Shown here piece after piece: positions 32,776-45,800 of a stretch of 64,000 nucleotides of DNA. The first letter of the stretch is position 1, and every line of letters starts with the position of its first letter. Made by a program: the position numbers and the translations under genes. Below the pieces are notes generated by a model that made no database searches, was not told the origin of the DNA, and saw only the letters and a list, made by a program, of their open reading frames with translations. The DNA comes from Nymphaea colorata (Eukaryota; Streptophyta; Magnoliopsida; Nymphaeales; Nymphaeaceae), in NCBI RefSeq assembly GCF_008831285.2, contig NC_045142.1, positions 9,738,452-9,802,451 on the forward strand. The letters are read 5' to 3'.

Positions 32776-32965
32776 AGGGTGAATAGTTCATTCCACTGCC
32801 CTAAGAGAGGCCATTGGCCCATGCCCCATTGGGTTTCAACATAATATGCTTCAGACCTTTTCACGGGCTAGAGGTAGAACGCACTGAAATGTAAAAATAA
32901 CCACTCGAACCTGAGTCCTTAGAGGAGCCGGACCACCTTATCACCCAATACGTTATCATGATTTT
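32776..32965 (-). mobile_element. tRNA-derived SINE, copy 2 (inverted)
   Basis: On the minus strand it reads ACGTATTGGGTGATAAGG, then the B box AGGTTCGAGTGG (about 32903-32914). It ends GGCCTCTCTTAGGGCAGTGG, then ATTCACCCT, all matching the SINE at 9232-9462. A T-rich run at 32745-32775 is its poly(A) tail in reverse. The body differs from copy 1 by several substitutions and short indels, so the two copies are old and independent. Confidence 0.85.
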
Positions 32966-34396
32966 TTTATGGAACACATACATTTGTCTTTTTTACGTTT
33001 TTCATCATCCTTTTTTTCTCATTTCTAGCTATTACTATTCTTCCACAAAATGCGCAAATATACATATAATTTTCACTTAACCACACCTAGTTTTACAGTT
33101 TTAGGTTGAAAGCTGCATGAGCTGATTTTAGACTGGAGTCGATGGTGACTACTTTAAATCATAGTCAAAACTATCATTTTTGTGTTTTAAACTGCGAGTT
33201 TAATTGTCTCAGGTATAATTTGATGAGCTTAAAAAATGAGAAAAGAAAATGGTAAATTTGAAGAAAGTAAAAAATTGTAAATGTTAAAAAAAATAAAATA
33301 AAGCAAAAACTAATAAGACAATATAAAAAAATAATTAAATAAGCAACAAATAAAATTAGAAAATAGAGACAAGCAGTCGGACATTAAAAAATATGAAAAG
33401 ATACCTGAAATGAAAAAAAAAGGAACAAAAACAAAAAAACATGCTTTCTTTTTCTTTTAGCATTTTTCCAAAACGCATTTTTTGCTTTTTTTCCCAAAAA
33501 AAAAAAACCTTTTCCGGCTGATTTATAAATGTCTTTTGTTTAACTTTTGTGTTTTTATAGGAAGCCCGATTCATTATCTGTTTCTGGGATGAACTTGAAC
33601 CACTACATTTGACTCAATGATACTTTTTTTCGTTAAGTATCTTGTTTGAGTGCTTAATATATTATTTTGGGCTTGATTTTTTTCTTTATTTCTGCTTAAT
33701 GTTTTTCTTGGCGAGCTTTCTCAACTATGTACTATGGCATTCAAAGCTTGTCCCTGTGTTTCCTCTAAGTGCATTATGGTAATTAAGTCGTTAGGTCGCC
33801 TACCTCATTGTGGTGTTTTTTGACGTTGATGCACTATGGGGGCCCCTCTATACTTTGTTCACTCACTCAGTACTGCTACTATTTAGATGTCAAGAGTTGC
33901 TCTATACTGCAGATTCACATTATTCTCGTGCAGCGTAGATTCTTCTTGTATATGGCTGGTAGAAAGTAGATCCGATTGAATGTTGGGCCTATATCACTTG
34001 ATCAGATTGAACTTTCAGCGAGTTTGTAAAACAACATGTTTTGATTGAGGAGTTCTTTTGATCGAGGAGAACTTCAACTACTGCTAGAGACATTTGATTG
34101 CAGCATCAATATCGTTAAACTCTGAGATGGATAAGTGCATGCATTCTTTTTTGCTTTTTCTTAGAAATTTTTGCAATGAGAGAATGGTAACAACAGATTG
34201 ATTGCCAATTTGTATTGTGTTCTTGTTGAAGTCCTATTACCATTTTCATTGAAGCAACTTCCATGTTGTGTTGCTTTAACATCCCTTTAATGTTTCTGCT
34301 GCATGCACGTGATAAGTTCTTGGTATCCACTCTTTTGATTTTGTCAGTGTTAAGCATCTTAGCATGATGTTTCTGTTTAACTTGGAATACGTGTAG

Positions 34397-34689
34397 GATG
34401 CTGAGAATGCCGCACCAGAAACTAAGCAAAGCAATCATGTAATCAGAAAACAGCAAAAGCGTACTGAGGGTGATAAACTTGATCCTCATGTTGAAGAACA
34501 GTTTAGTGGTGGAAGATTTTTGGCTTGCATCACATCTCACCCTGGTCAATGTGGGCAAGCTGATGGGTTACTCTTCTGCATTCAGCGCTGTGTACAATCA
34601 TCGATCCCCTTTTCATTTATCAGTGGCGCTTAGGCTACAGATACGTACTCGAGAGCAAGGAGCGAGAATTTTACATGAAAATGATCTAG
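34397..34689 (+). pseudogene. RPS8: 40S ribosomal protein S8, last two exons only, early stop
   Basis: An exon at 34397-34566 follows a TGTAG acceptor and encodes 56 residues, including [31 protein letters not shown] 74-base intron (GT at 34567, AG at 34640) leads in phase to GYVLESKEREFYMKMI and a TAG at 34687-34689. This is the C-terminal region of the cytosolic ribosomal protein S8, a small-subunit protein. The family continues QRKKGKG; here the Gln codon has become TAG, and RKKG is still readable after it. No upstream S8 exons were found in the preceding 4 kb. I infer a duplicated or captured 3' fragment that has begun to decay. Because it keeps its intron it is not a processed pseudogene. 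Confidence 0.85.
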
Positions 34690-34898
34690 AGGAAGAAAGG
34701 CAACTGGTATTTCTGCTTGAACAGCTGCTCTGTCCTAGATTTTGCCCTCTCTACCAAGTTAGGTATATCGTGTTTTTGAGGTAGAAAATTGAAAACATTG
34801 AAGTTGTTGATTTAACTGAAAGGATTTTGTGAGAGATTGAGGGCATCTTTACTTTTGCTCTATCAAGCATCTTTATATTGGATAATTGTTTTCTTAGG

Positions 34899-35191
34899 TT
34901 TGTGCTTTGTTTTCAACTACACATGATGGAGTTTCATGATCCTTTAATGAATTCATTAAAAACTTGTTCCATGGTTAGTGATCTATCCCCATGGCAAGGA
35001 TCGATTTCATGGTATGATCTTTGTTCTGTTGTGTCATTTTTATCTGGATCACTCTGTTTCAGAATATCTATCATGGAGATCACATTCCCTTGGATAGAAG
35101 CACTACTCCCACCTCAAAATTTGAGACTTTGGCTAAAAGGATAACTGAAGTGAAAGAAATTTGCATATTAGCTCTGCCTCTGACACTCATG
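34899..35191 (+). other. Exon-like open frames, unknown product
   Basis: After a TTTCAG acceptor at 35057-35062, a frame encodes IYHGDHIPLDRSTTPTSKF, then ETLAKRITEVKE, and stops near 35191. Upstream, 34924-35010 is open and ends at CATG before GTATGATC, a possible donor. The composition looks protein-like, but I recognise no family. It may be an exon of a host gene, now uninterpretable because flanking exons are not seen. Confidence 0.25.
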
Positions 35192-37186
35192 TGATCTTTC
35201 TATTTTCAGTCCAACTGTTTTGCACTCTGAGCCAATGGTTGCAGTAGGACACTGGCTTAGATAGCCCTTGGGCTGCTTATAATGTTGCAGTCATCTGATA
35301 TTCATGGGATCTCTCTCGCTCTGTTACTGCTTGGACTCATTTTATAATCATGTGTTCTCTCTCACTCAGTTACTGCTTGAGCAGCGACCATGACTGGCAT
35401 CCCCTATCCTTTGTCACTTTCTTTATGATTGGAAATTTGAGATTTGTATGGTGTTTCATTGTCCATCGGTAACACTGTCACATGAAAAACAGCACCTAAT
35501 TGACATAATATGACCTGTGCATCTAGACAATATCTATAAATTTGAACCTTTTCTGCTGAGAGGAACAAGACTGCCTTCTCAGAATAAATTCTAGTAAAAA
35601 TAAGATCAGTAGCTCATGGTTTTACTTGATTCAGCTTGTCAAAGACTCAACTTTAATTTGTTCGTTGAGAAAACTTCCATAACATGAGATGGTTGTGTAT
35701 AAACGATCAAGATTGTGCCTTCACATTACATGGGCTAAGTTCCAAGCAGTATAATCTGTATCAGCTTGTGAATTTTAAGACTGTATTCTTTACTTGTACA
35801 TTTGCCTATAATACAGATGCGTTATGTTCTTTGTGAAGCTGCAGTCTGCATCTCTTTTCCTTACTGCAATAATAAGTGGTAGTAAACATGATCAGGTTTG
35901 TTTTCAAACTTGGAAGTTCACTTCAAATAATAAGGTTGTCACACGATTTGGAAATTCAACGTGTTGACTTTTTTTTTTCAAATTTATGAAATTGTGTGAG
36001 TATCTAAACTTTACATTGCAGGAAGCCATAGAATGGACATAATGATACCAAATGGGCATAATGGTACCCACAGTTGCTACTTGCGAAGCTGGTGCTTGCA
36101 TCGATCATATGCATATGATTGTAGGCCATTTTCCTTTAATGCTTTTGTTCTGAACTTCTTCAACCCAAATATATTTCATGTCTCAACAATATGATTCCTT
36201 TCTTTTATTTGTAGGAATAATATCCGAGTTTGGTTCACCATTATTTTCGTTTCATCAGACCTCCTGAACACATGAATAATATTTTCAAGTTGCCTTTTGT
36301 CCACAGGAATTGAGAAAGAGGATCACTCATCAAGACATTATTTTTTGCACATGATTTAATTCCTTGAGAATTGTGAGGATTTAGAAACATATTGTGCTTC
36401 AGGACCTCTTTTCTCCCTATTGACTTGATTGAGAAGGGTAGAAGAAAGAGGTAACGGAACATACTTTTGTAGCAAGGATACGTTACTTTTGGGAACTTTG
36501 GAAGTTTGGAGAACTTGTAGATAGTACATATTACTTTGTTACAGAGATCTGCATGAATTTCCCAAAAGCATAACCTTATGTCATTTCAACATTCTCTGCT
36601 TAGTAAAAGATTTGTGAAATGTGTTCTTCTCCTACGAGCCTTCTTCTATTGTCAATCTTCCTTGGTGTTTAGTATTCATAATGTTTTTTTCTATTCAAAA
36701 CTCAAATTGCCAACAACTGCTTGGCTTTTATGTGCAGTTTTTTAATCCTCAAAACAGGTTGCTTTACAGTTGCAGGCAATGTTGTTAAAGGCCTATGGTA
36801 ACGTGTATCGGTCAGGCTGAATATCATAATATATCATAAATATGGCATAGGGTACCGTAAAATTAATTTTTAAATTCAAAAAAATAGAAAAAATAGTGAA
36901 AAATCAGGAAAAATGTATTCCATATGAAAAAAACACATCTCACATAAAGAATGTTCATGATTCAACATTCATAATGTATATCAACAACACATTCAGAAAC
37001 TAGAACTCATAGATTTAGAATAAACATAATAAGCATCAATCCCAAGTTTAAAATGTTTTAGATTATATCATAAGTCTACACCATATAATTTGTTATTGTC
37101 AAGTACCAAATATCATGATTATCATCAATCAATGATAATCATCATCATCTTCGTATTCATCATCATTTTCTTTGTTACTTGTTAGT
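35192..37186. other. No gene recognised
   Basis: Non-coding DNA with no convincing exon. The stretch around 36780-36880 (ACGTGTATCGG and nearby repeated AT-rich words) resembles common plant dispersed repeats but could not be delimited. Confidence 0.35.
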
Positions 37187-40100
37187 TGTAACGCCCGTCA
37201 CATTGTTGGGCAAGTCGGGTCGGATCGGGACCTAGACCCGGACCCGAGCTCCACCCGCGTGTGAGCCCGACGCCCTCTCCTCCCTCGTCTTTCCCTCTTC
37301 TCCCGCATCTTCCTCATAGACCCCTCCCCCTCTGTTGCCACTCGTGCCAGCGCAAGGAAGAAGAAGACGACGGAGGTGCTGGGCGGCGAAGAGAAGACGG
37401 AGGTGGTGCCGGTGGCGGTGGTGACGACGGCGACTGAGGCGGCGGCACTTGGGTAAACTCTTTTTCTCTCTCTCGTGCTTTGTTTTCTGTTCTCCGCCAC
37501 TCTCATGCTCCCTTGCCCTCTCTGCCGCACTTCCTCTCTTCCTCTCTCTCGCCACTCTCTTTCCGCTAGCTCCCTCCCGCACGGTTCCTCTCCTCACTCT
37601 GCCACCGGCTCTCTCTCTTCTCTCACGTCCTCTCCCCCTCACTGCCCTTCTTCCCCATTTCTGCCCGAACCATCCTTCCCTCGCTCTCTCTTCTGTCCGC
37701 CCCTTTCTGTCAGCGCCTCCCCTTGCCTACACACTCCTTACGTGAGCTCTCTCCCCATTTTTTTTTCTATGTTTTCTCCTTTTTCCCCAACCGAGCACTC
37801 TTTCTCATGGATTTCATCACTGTTTGTTAGGATTCCAGTTTGGGGAATGCGTTCTTCCCCTCGTATCAGCGTTTATGTGGTGTTGGTGGTGGCGGCTTGG
37901 CACAATTACTGCCATTTGGGGACCGATTGTACGCTTGAGGTGGCTGTCGGAGGCGTCACAGCAGTTTGGACACTTAGATTGTGGCGAGCAAGGCCTATTT
38001 GAGCTTATATTATTGAATATTATCTATGAGAGCATGTATAATTATTGTTTGAGCATGTTAGAGTTTAGAATTGATGATTTGGGATGCTTGTTAACGATTT
38101 TGTTTTTGGGGAAGTTTAGGATTATGATGGAGAAGTGTTGATTCATGCCTATAATGATCATTTAAGCATGATGAGTTGATTTTCGAAGCAATAGGGAAGC
38201 ATGGTAAAGATTGTGTTATTGTGGGGAAGATTTAAAACTATCTTTGGGAGCACGTGGCACACGTTTTTTTTTGTGAATGGGTGTACCTTGGAGTTAAATA
38301 GGGAAAGCATACGTAAGTTGGGTGTGACTATGGGGTTGACGCCTAGACTACAGAAAGCAAATGAGAAATGTGTTGTGGGGGACTGGGCGAAACATTGAGT
38401 TTTGACATCTGTTGGCACAGCAAGAAGTTGGGAAGTGACCTATTGGAGAGTTTGTAGGTCGACACTACCCGTCGACGCCCTCTTGAGGCGATGACACGTG
38501 CCTCAATGATGTTGTTTTGTATTTGTTTGAATTGTTTGGGCATCTAGTAGGAATCTTATATTTTGTTTATGTCTGCAGGAACACCGGGCACGTCCCGTCG
38601 ACCTTGAGCTACCGGATTCGAGGCTTGAGGCATTTTGAAGAGTTTGTGAGCGCGCCACAGGTATGGCAGCATTCCAAGCAAATCCCTGCCTGGGGCAAAT
38701 GTATGAATGTGTGTTCCTAGGGTCGTGGGATCCTAGGATTGTGATGCAATTGATTGACTGTTTAGTGAATGAATGTGTGTATGCATGTAAATGTTTTGAT
38801 GTATGATATGAATTGTTTTGGAAAGACTATGAGAAGTTTGTTTTGAAAATTTTACGCATTTGCATGTGCATGTTAAAATTGATAACTGTTTGAGACAGAT
38901 GAGGCGGGGTATCGAGTCGAGTGTCTCCTCGACCCCAATTGTGCATTAGAAAGCATCCCAGAATGATAATTGCATAGGACAGCTACGAGTCAATCACAGA
39001 TCGAGACTACTCTCTGTGGTTTGGCTAAGTTTTTGAAGATGTGATTGATATGATGAATGATGTGGATGTTTTGTTCTGTTGCATACACATTGCTGCGGGC
39101 AATGATGCAAATAATGGAATTGGAGGGTAGTCGTACTCGTACTGTATGACGGCTAGCTATGACTGTTGTTGTTATGTGTAGACCTCGTGTGGAGGCAATT
39201 GGAGATGTAGGTGCACTTGTGAAGTGCACCAACCTCATGAGCTAGTCAGTCAGTTTGTAAATGTGTTAATCTAATGATAAGATTGAATGAATAAGAGATG
39301 AGAGGCCAGTGGGATGTGGCTATGTGTTTGGGAGACGTCCCGCTTTTGCCACTGGTCTCGTCTGTTCGGAGCGCAGGCGGTGCAAGACCCCAGGGTTCTG
39401 TTGCGTGTTGTGCTTGGAGCATTGGGCTCCCCCTTCCCAACCTGGGTGTCATAGGAAAGGCTGAGTATCTCTCCTTGGACTTCACACATCCATGGACGAG
39501 TGCTCTACCGCTGCAGTGGATGAAATAGATCCATATTGTTCTGGGCCACCACGGGGGTCGTCTCTTGGCTGTAGGCCGCCCGCGGTGTGCACGTGCCTAT
39601 GTTGCACCCACAGGAGCTGTTAATACACTGAAGTTAATGAAAATGTATTGTATATGATTGATTGTATGTGGTTAAGATGAATGTGATCGTTGTGCTTATA
39701 AATGCAAGTGAAATGTTTAAGCATGCCTTGCATGTGATTTGAAAGTTAGTTACTGTGGCCATTGAGTGGTTTTTACGTGTCGTGCCCTGATACGACATAA
39801 TGATAGATTATCTTGATGTTTGTTCTTTTATTTGAGCCCTACCTAAGAGGGTTTGGTATTGTCCTGGCTTGTTGCCATATTACGAAGGCCAAGCCTTCAG
39901 TTGTTTTCTTTGTCAGGTTTGGTGGACCAGGGGCAGCAGGTTGAGCAGATGGCTTCACTCACGTCCTACTGTGGAGGTTTTGGGATGTGTCTTTTGTAGT
40001 GTCGGCGCGTCTTATTTTGGTTTTATTGATGTCTTGTGTTTGTTAGGCATCAATTATACAGTTTGGGACATTTTTGTCATACATAGATGTGATTTTGTAT

Positions 40101-40246
40101 GAATTGAAATTATTACATAAATGAAAGTTCGCCCCATTGTTTTGAATGGCATGGCTCCTTCAATTTTGAATTGTTGAGTAGTCGCACCTCGATGTTTTAC
40201 GTTTAGAAAAAAAAATGTTTGAGTGTCAAAAGGTTGGGGTGAGACA
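37187..40246 (+). mobile_element. Solo LTR, 3060 bp, TSD TTAGT
   Basis: Starts TGTAACGCCCGTCAC and ends GGTTGGGGTGAGACA, with perfect five-base duplications TTAGT at 37182-37186 and 40247-40251. It is GC-richer than its surroundings in its first 800 bases. No PBS, gag or pol sequence is present, so it is a solo LTR. The TGTAACGCCC start is common among plant Ty3/gypsy LTRs. Several long open frames in its 5' part (37198-38002, both strands) are by-products of CT-rich sequence. Confidence 0.93.
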
Positions 40247-42547
40247 TTAGTAGTGCTGGTACTACTCATCTGTAAATTTCTGAATTCTCTTATATGTGTT
40301 TTCATCTGTAAAGTCCATGGCGTCATGAAAATTAGGGGTTCTGCGACTTCTATTTCATTTCTGATCTCTTTAAGTTTGTCTGTTTCATTTTGGAAACCAG
40401 TCATCTTCCTTCCTATTCAAGCGTCTAAACTGTCCCTTGTTGGTTTAAAGTCACTAAGGGTCTATTTGGCAAATGAAACAGTTGGTAACTATTCCATGAA
40501 TTTGCATGTTTCATGCCTCAATCTTTGATAAATGTACATAAAATAGTTGCATACTGTTTTTTTTTTTGCCAAATGAAGCTGTTTGGCATAAGGTACTAAA
40601 TATTGAAGTAGATTTGTAGACCGCTCCATGAATGTGCTTCCAATACTGGAGCAGATTTAATGGAACTCTCACACAGTATTCCTCACACCAAACGGTCCAC
40701 ATCTATCTCAGCCGCCTCTCTACCGACATACCCAAGCATTTGACGGGCCAGAAATCTACTGTAGCAAGGGAGACATATTTCAAATTTTAAAACATTTCCT
40801 CGGCGGGCCGGAAATTTACTGTAGCAAGGGAGATATATTTCAAATTTTAAAACGTTTTCTCGTTTGATCAAACGCGGAATGAAAAAAATGCTCGTTAAAC
40901 GCATTTCCAGAAATATCTTTCCAGAAACTTCTTTCCTCCGCGAGGGGTGGAAAAATAAACCCCGGTTTATTTTTCTGCCCGACGCCTCCCTCTCCCTCCT
41001 GCCGCAAGCCCGCAGCTGCTTCTTTCGCCCTCTCACGATCCAAGCCAACAACAGCCTAAGGAAAGACACAACAACAAAAAAAAAAAAAACAAGCATGGAA
41101 CAACGGCGGCAGTGAACAGACTGCTGGGTCTTGACGGAGGTGATCAGCGATAGCAACACAGTCAAGAGCAGACAACGGTGGACAGATGAGGCAGCCCAAG
41201 GCAGAGCACGTCGGGCAGGCGGTGCTGGGCAGAGCAGGTGATAGCAGCAGGGTCTCAACAACAGACGGAAGAGGGAAGAGACAGGCAACAGTAGGCGGAG
41301 CTCTCAGGCGACAACGACCAGAATCCCACGATGCCGAAACTTCACGGCAAAAAAAAAAACAATAGAGTCGGGTCCAGTAAGAGTGACAACACGAACCTGG
41401 GTAGCGGGCAACACAGACAAGAGTACAGACGACGCTTGAGCCAACGACAGAGAGCAGCGAAGTCAGGCAACGTCACTCCACTATTGACGCACGGGAACCC
41501 AACAGCAAGCGGTCGACGGTGGAGAAGCTCGCAAAAGCGGGTGACAGCCACGGGCGATGGAAGAGTCCACAGAGGCTGACGATGGTGGAGAAGGCGAGTG
41601 GCAGTCTCGGGCGATGTTGGAAGGATGGAGAGGCAAAGCAGAAGTTGCACCATCGGGCACAGCAAACCAGCAAGCTTCGTCGGGGTCCATCGCTAACTCG
41701 CCCAGACACTCTCTCACTAGAATTTCATTCACACTTAAAAATTTGGGTAACAAAGACATAACTAGAGCCTTAACATCCCTAAACAGGAGTAACACTGGAC
41801 CGAGTCCAGATCCAGACCCGTACATTACAACACGTCAACATTGGTTAGTGGATCACTTTAGCAATTCATTAGTAAATGATGGCATAGATTTTTATGCTAG
41901 AACTCTTGACACCATTACAGCAAATGGAAAAGGTTGTTTCCTTGACAGTGGCACGCTTCTCTGTATCATTTATCAGCTTCCATATACAGAAATATCTTGG
42001 GTTTTTAAAAATCATGGGTTGAAGATCCGAGGTATTACTCTACTTCCACTAAACATTTATTGTCATTTATCATTTCATTCAAATTATTTCTAAATCAATA
42101 ATCAAGTTGTTGTTTCCTGCAGTTTTGTGTGAGTGCTTCAGTGTTGGAAATTGTTGAATATTGGATGTTAGAGTACGTTGGAAATTGTTGGCTATTGGAT
42201 GTTAGAGTAAGTTTGCATGTTAAGTGTTTGTTGCATATTGATATTAGTTCTCAAATGTGTTGCTATGCACATATAGTTTTCAAAAGAATCATTGCCATCT
42301 CTTTGGCGTGTTGACATGTCACAATATCCAGAAATGCAGCTTTGGGTTGCCGATTCAACCTTAAATATGCCAATACAATGATATTAGCAAAACAAGAATT
42401 TGGAAGGACAATGAGTTGCTAGAGCTTACTCTAGCAAGTGAAGGAAATGCAAAATGTGAATTTGTAGGGAGAAGATGAGTAGATGTTGCAATCAAAGCCA
42501 GATATAATGTTGCTCTCAGGAGGAACATTAACAGATCACAAAATGTC
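40247..42547. other. No gene recognised; probable old repeat DNA
   Basis: Between a solo LTR and the copia element. It contains the 60-bp tandem duplication at 40741-40860 and, from about 40930 to 41700, GC-richer sequence with open frames on several frames and no family motifs. The phrase GGGTCTATTTGGCAAATG near 40459 resembles ends of plant TIR elements, but no matching inverted end was found. Confidence 0.3.
40741..40860. repeat. 60-bp tandem duplication
   Basis: Two adjacent 60-base copies share CTGTAGCAAGGGAGA, ATATTTCAAATTTTAAAAC and differ at a handful of positions. No function is visible. Confidence 0.9.
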
Positions 42548-42855
42548 TGTGAGAATCTTCACTAAAACACCACTGAATCACGTCTCTCCGTCTGAAAATA
42601 AGGAGGATGGAGAATAGAGAATAGAAGAAAGCAATGAAGGTAAGAGAACCGTCGGCCGATGCAGCCACACGATACTTGATGTCTATTATTAAAACATAAA
42701 CCTAATTAGGTTACAACAAAAAGAGGAATAAAACATGAAGTAATTACAAGAGATGCCACCACTTAGGCGTGAAGACATAAAAACAAAGTGGATCGGGTCT
42801 GAACAAACCCGATCCAGACCTGATCCCCTTACACTTATACGTACAGACTTTAACA
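42548..42855 (-). repeat. 3' LTR of the copia element
   Basis: TGTGAGAATC...CTTTAACA on the plus strand, 308 bases. It is the partner of 47410-47706, which lacks 11 bases near the AACAAACCCGATCC segment. Confidence 0.95.
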
Positions 42856-45800
42856 GCCCCCCTCAAGTTGTGCATGAGATTTGATCATGCACAACTTGTT
42901 TTTCAAATCCCAAAAATGCTGCCCTGTAAGACCTTTGGTAAAAAGATCCACTATCTGTTCACTGGTGGATATATAAATAGGTAAGATCTCGGCTTTTTCA
43001 ACCTTCTGACGAATGAAGTGTTGATCAATCTCAATGTGCTTGGTACGATTATGCAAAATGGAATTGAAAGCAATTTTGATGGCACTTTGATTGTCGCATA
43101 GCAATGAGGACTGAACAATAGGTAGATGAAGCTCTCCAAGCCAATGTCGTAACCATGATGCCTCAGCTGTCCCTGCAGCCATTGCTCTATACTCTGCCTC
43201 AGTGCTAGATCGTGCAACTGCACGCTGCTTTTTACTGCTCCAACAAATGAGATTAGAATCAAGAAAGAGGCAGAAACCTGAAACTGAGCGTCGGTCATTA
43301 GGATCTCTTGCCCAGTCTGCATCAGTATAAGTATATATTGCTATGTCCAAGAGAAACATTGGGACACTTTGTATAGATCAATCCATCCCCAACAGTGGCT
43401 TTGAGATACCGTAAGATCCGCTTAGCGGCATCCATATGTCCTTCTGTGGGTGCATGCATAAATTGAGAGATCTGATTTACAGCATAGACTATGTCTGGGC
43501 GGGTAAAGGTAAGGTATTGTAACATACCAACAATGCTGCGATAGAAGGTAGGATTTGAATAGGCAGCGGTTCCATCAAAGGCAGCCAATTTAGTGTTTAG
43601 AACACTAGGAGTAGTTATGAGTTTGCAATTAATCATACTTGCCCTGTCCAAAATATCAAGAGTATACTTATGCTGCATAAAAGTCAATCAATCATTTGCC
43701 CTGTCAAGTTCAACACCCAAGAAGTACCGAAGTTCGCTGAGATCTTTCATCTTGAATTCTTGCTGCAACAAATCCTTAACATAAGATATATGAGAAGAAA
43801 AATTCCCAGTTATAACAATATCATCTACATAGATAAGTAACCAAGTAGTAGCTTCTTCGGTATGATACATAAACAAGGAATGATCTAGAGAGCTTCGTAG
43901 AAAACCAGCTTGTTGTATACGATGAGAAAACCGATCGAACCATGATCTAGAAGCTTGCTTCAGCCCATATAAAGACTTGTGTAACTTACAAACCCATTTT
44001 TGAGGATCATGAGTATTGTAGCTGGGAGGTTGCTCCATGTATACCTTTTCCTTAAGAATCCCATGAAGAAAAGCATTTTTGACATCTAACTGATAAAGAG
44101 GCCACCCATATGAGACTGCAAGAGAAATAATCACACGTATTGTGCCCATCTTGATAACCGGACTGAATGTTTCATCATAATCTTCCACATATTCCTGTGT
44201 GAAACCGCGTGCCACAAGACGTGCTTTATGTCGATCAATTCTACCATCTGGCTTATATTTCAGTTTGTAGACTCATTTGGAGCCCACAACATTCTTATCA
44301 GTTGGACGAGGGACAATCTGCCAAGTCTGACACTCATGCAAGGCTGCCATTTCCTCATTCATAGCTTCAACCCAACATTTTTCCTTACTTGCATGGTGAT
44401 AAAATTTTGGTTCTACCTTCTTGTTGACTTCTATCATAAACAATTGAAAATCTAAAGAAAAGTTGTTATAACTTACCCACCGATCAATGAGATGTCGCAC
44501 ACATTGGGACTAACGTGGGGCTGCAGTAGGAGCTGATTGCCTAGAGTACACAAGGCTTGAGAACCGACTATGTATAGGTGAATCATGGGGTTGTGAGGAT
44601 GAGGGCATGTTGTCCAAGGAATCGCTCACAAGTGTCTCAGGCTCATTAACATCTTGCTCCTCGTGCTCAATCAAACGGTCAGCCCTTTGTCTTAGGATTT
44701 CAGCATGCAGCCAAGTATCATAAACCTCATTTTTATCCTTGAGTGTCATGCAAGTAGCCTTGGGATCTTGTAACATGTTTTCATCAAAAACAACATGCCG
44801 TGAAATATGAACACGCCCAGTTTTAAGGTTGTAACATCTATAACCCTTGTAGTTTTCTGCATACCCTATAAATATGCACAAAATAGCACGATTTTGAAAC
44901 TTGTTACGTTAGGAAACATCAACATGCACATAGCAAACACATCCAAAAACACGCAATTCCTCATAGCGTGGCTGCTCTTGATGTAATAAAAAATATGGGG
45001 ATTTGCCATCAAGCAAAGCCAATGGCAGTTGATTTATAACATGGACAGCCGTATGAAAAGCCTCAGTCCACAATGTCATGAGTAAGTCTGTGTCATGCAT
45101 CATGCTGAGTGTGCTTTCAACAATATGTCTATGTTTTCGTTCAGCAATTCCATTTTGTTGAGGAGTATGTGGGCATGAAATCTGTCTAGTGATCCCATTA
45201 TCTAATAGATTCTCAGTAAATTCATTAGAAATAAATTCACCACCACCATCACATTGAAAATGCACAATATTACTGGAGTATTTATTTCGAACGAAGGCAT
45301 GGAATTGAGTAAACAAACGGAAAACTTCATATTTGTGTTTCATGAAGTGTATCCAAGTATGTCGGGAATATGAATCTATAAAAATGACATAGTACCTACT
45401 CCCAAAAGAAGAGGAAATTGGAGCAGGCCCCCAAACATCAGAATATATGGTGTCAAAAATCCTTGAAGCTCTTTTATTAATTGACTGAAAAGGAAGGGCA
45501 TGGCTCTTACAAAGATGACAACTCGAGCACATGCTGGACTCACTAACTGAACTCAGACTGGACTTATCTAAGAGCCCGTCTGCAACAAGACTTCGAACAA
45601 AAGACTGACTACAATGAGCTAACCGACCATGCCAAATGGATGGCTTATTATATTCTACGACATTGACTTCATTATGACTTGAAGAACATGAATCTGGAGG
45701 GTGAGGTTTGGACAGCTTTGGAGCTTCTTCAAGGACATACATGTTTCCTTTGCGAGTGCCCTTAGCGAATGTCTTTTTAGTTTGAGCATCCTTGACATAA

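Noticed and set aside
34397-34689. A functional S8 gene
   Set aside because: No N-terminal exons were found in the preceding 4 kb, and a stop precedes the conserved basic tail.
37198-38002. Overlapping open frames of about 100-175 codons on both strands
   Set aside because: Pyrimidine-rich low-complexity sequence within the 5' part of a solo LTR; no motifs and all frames are open together.
40683-41825. Several open frames up to 201 codons
   Set aside because: Both strands and several frames are open at once because of GC-rich composition; no family motif, start context or splice signal supports a gene.
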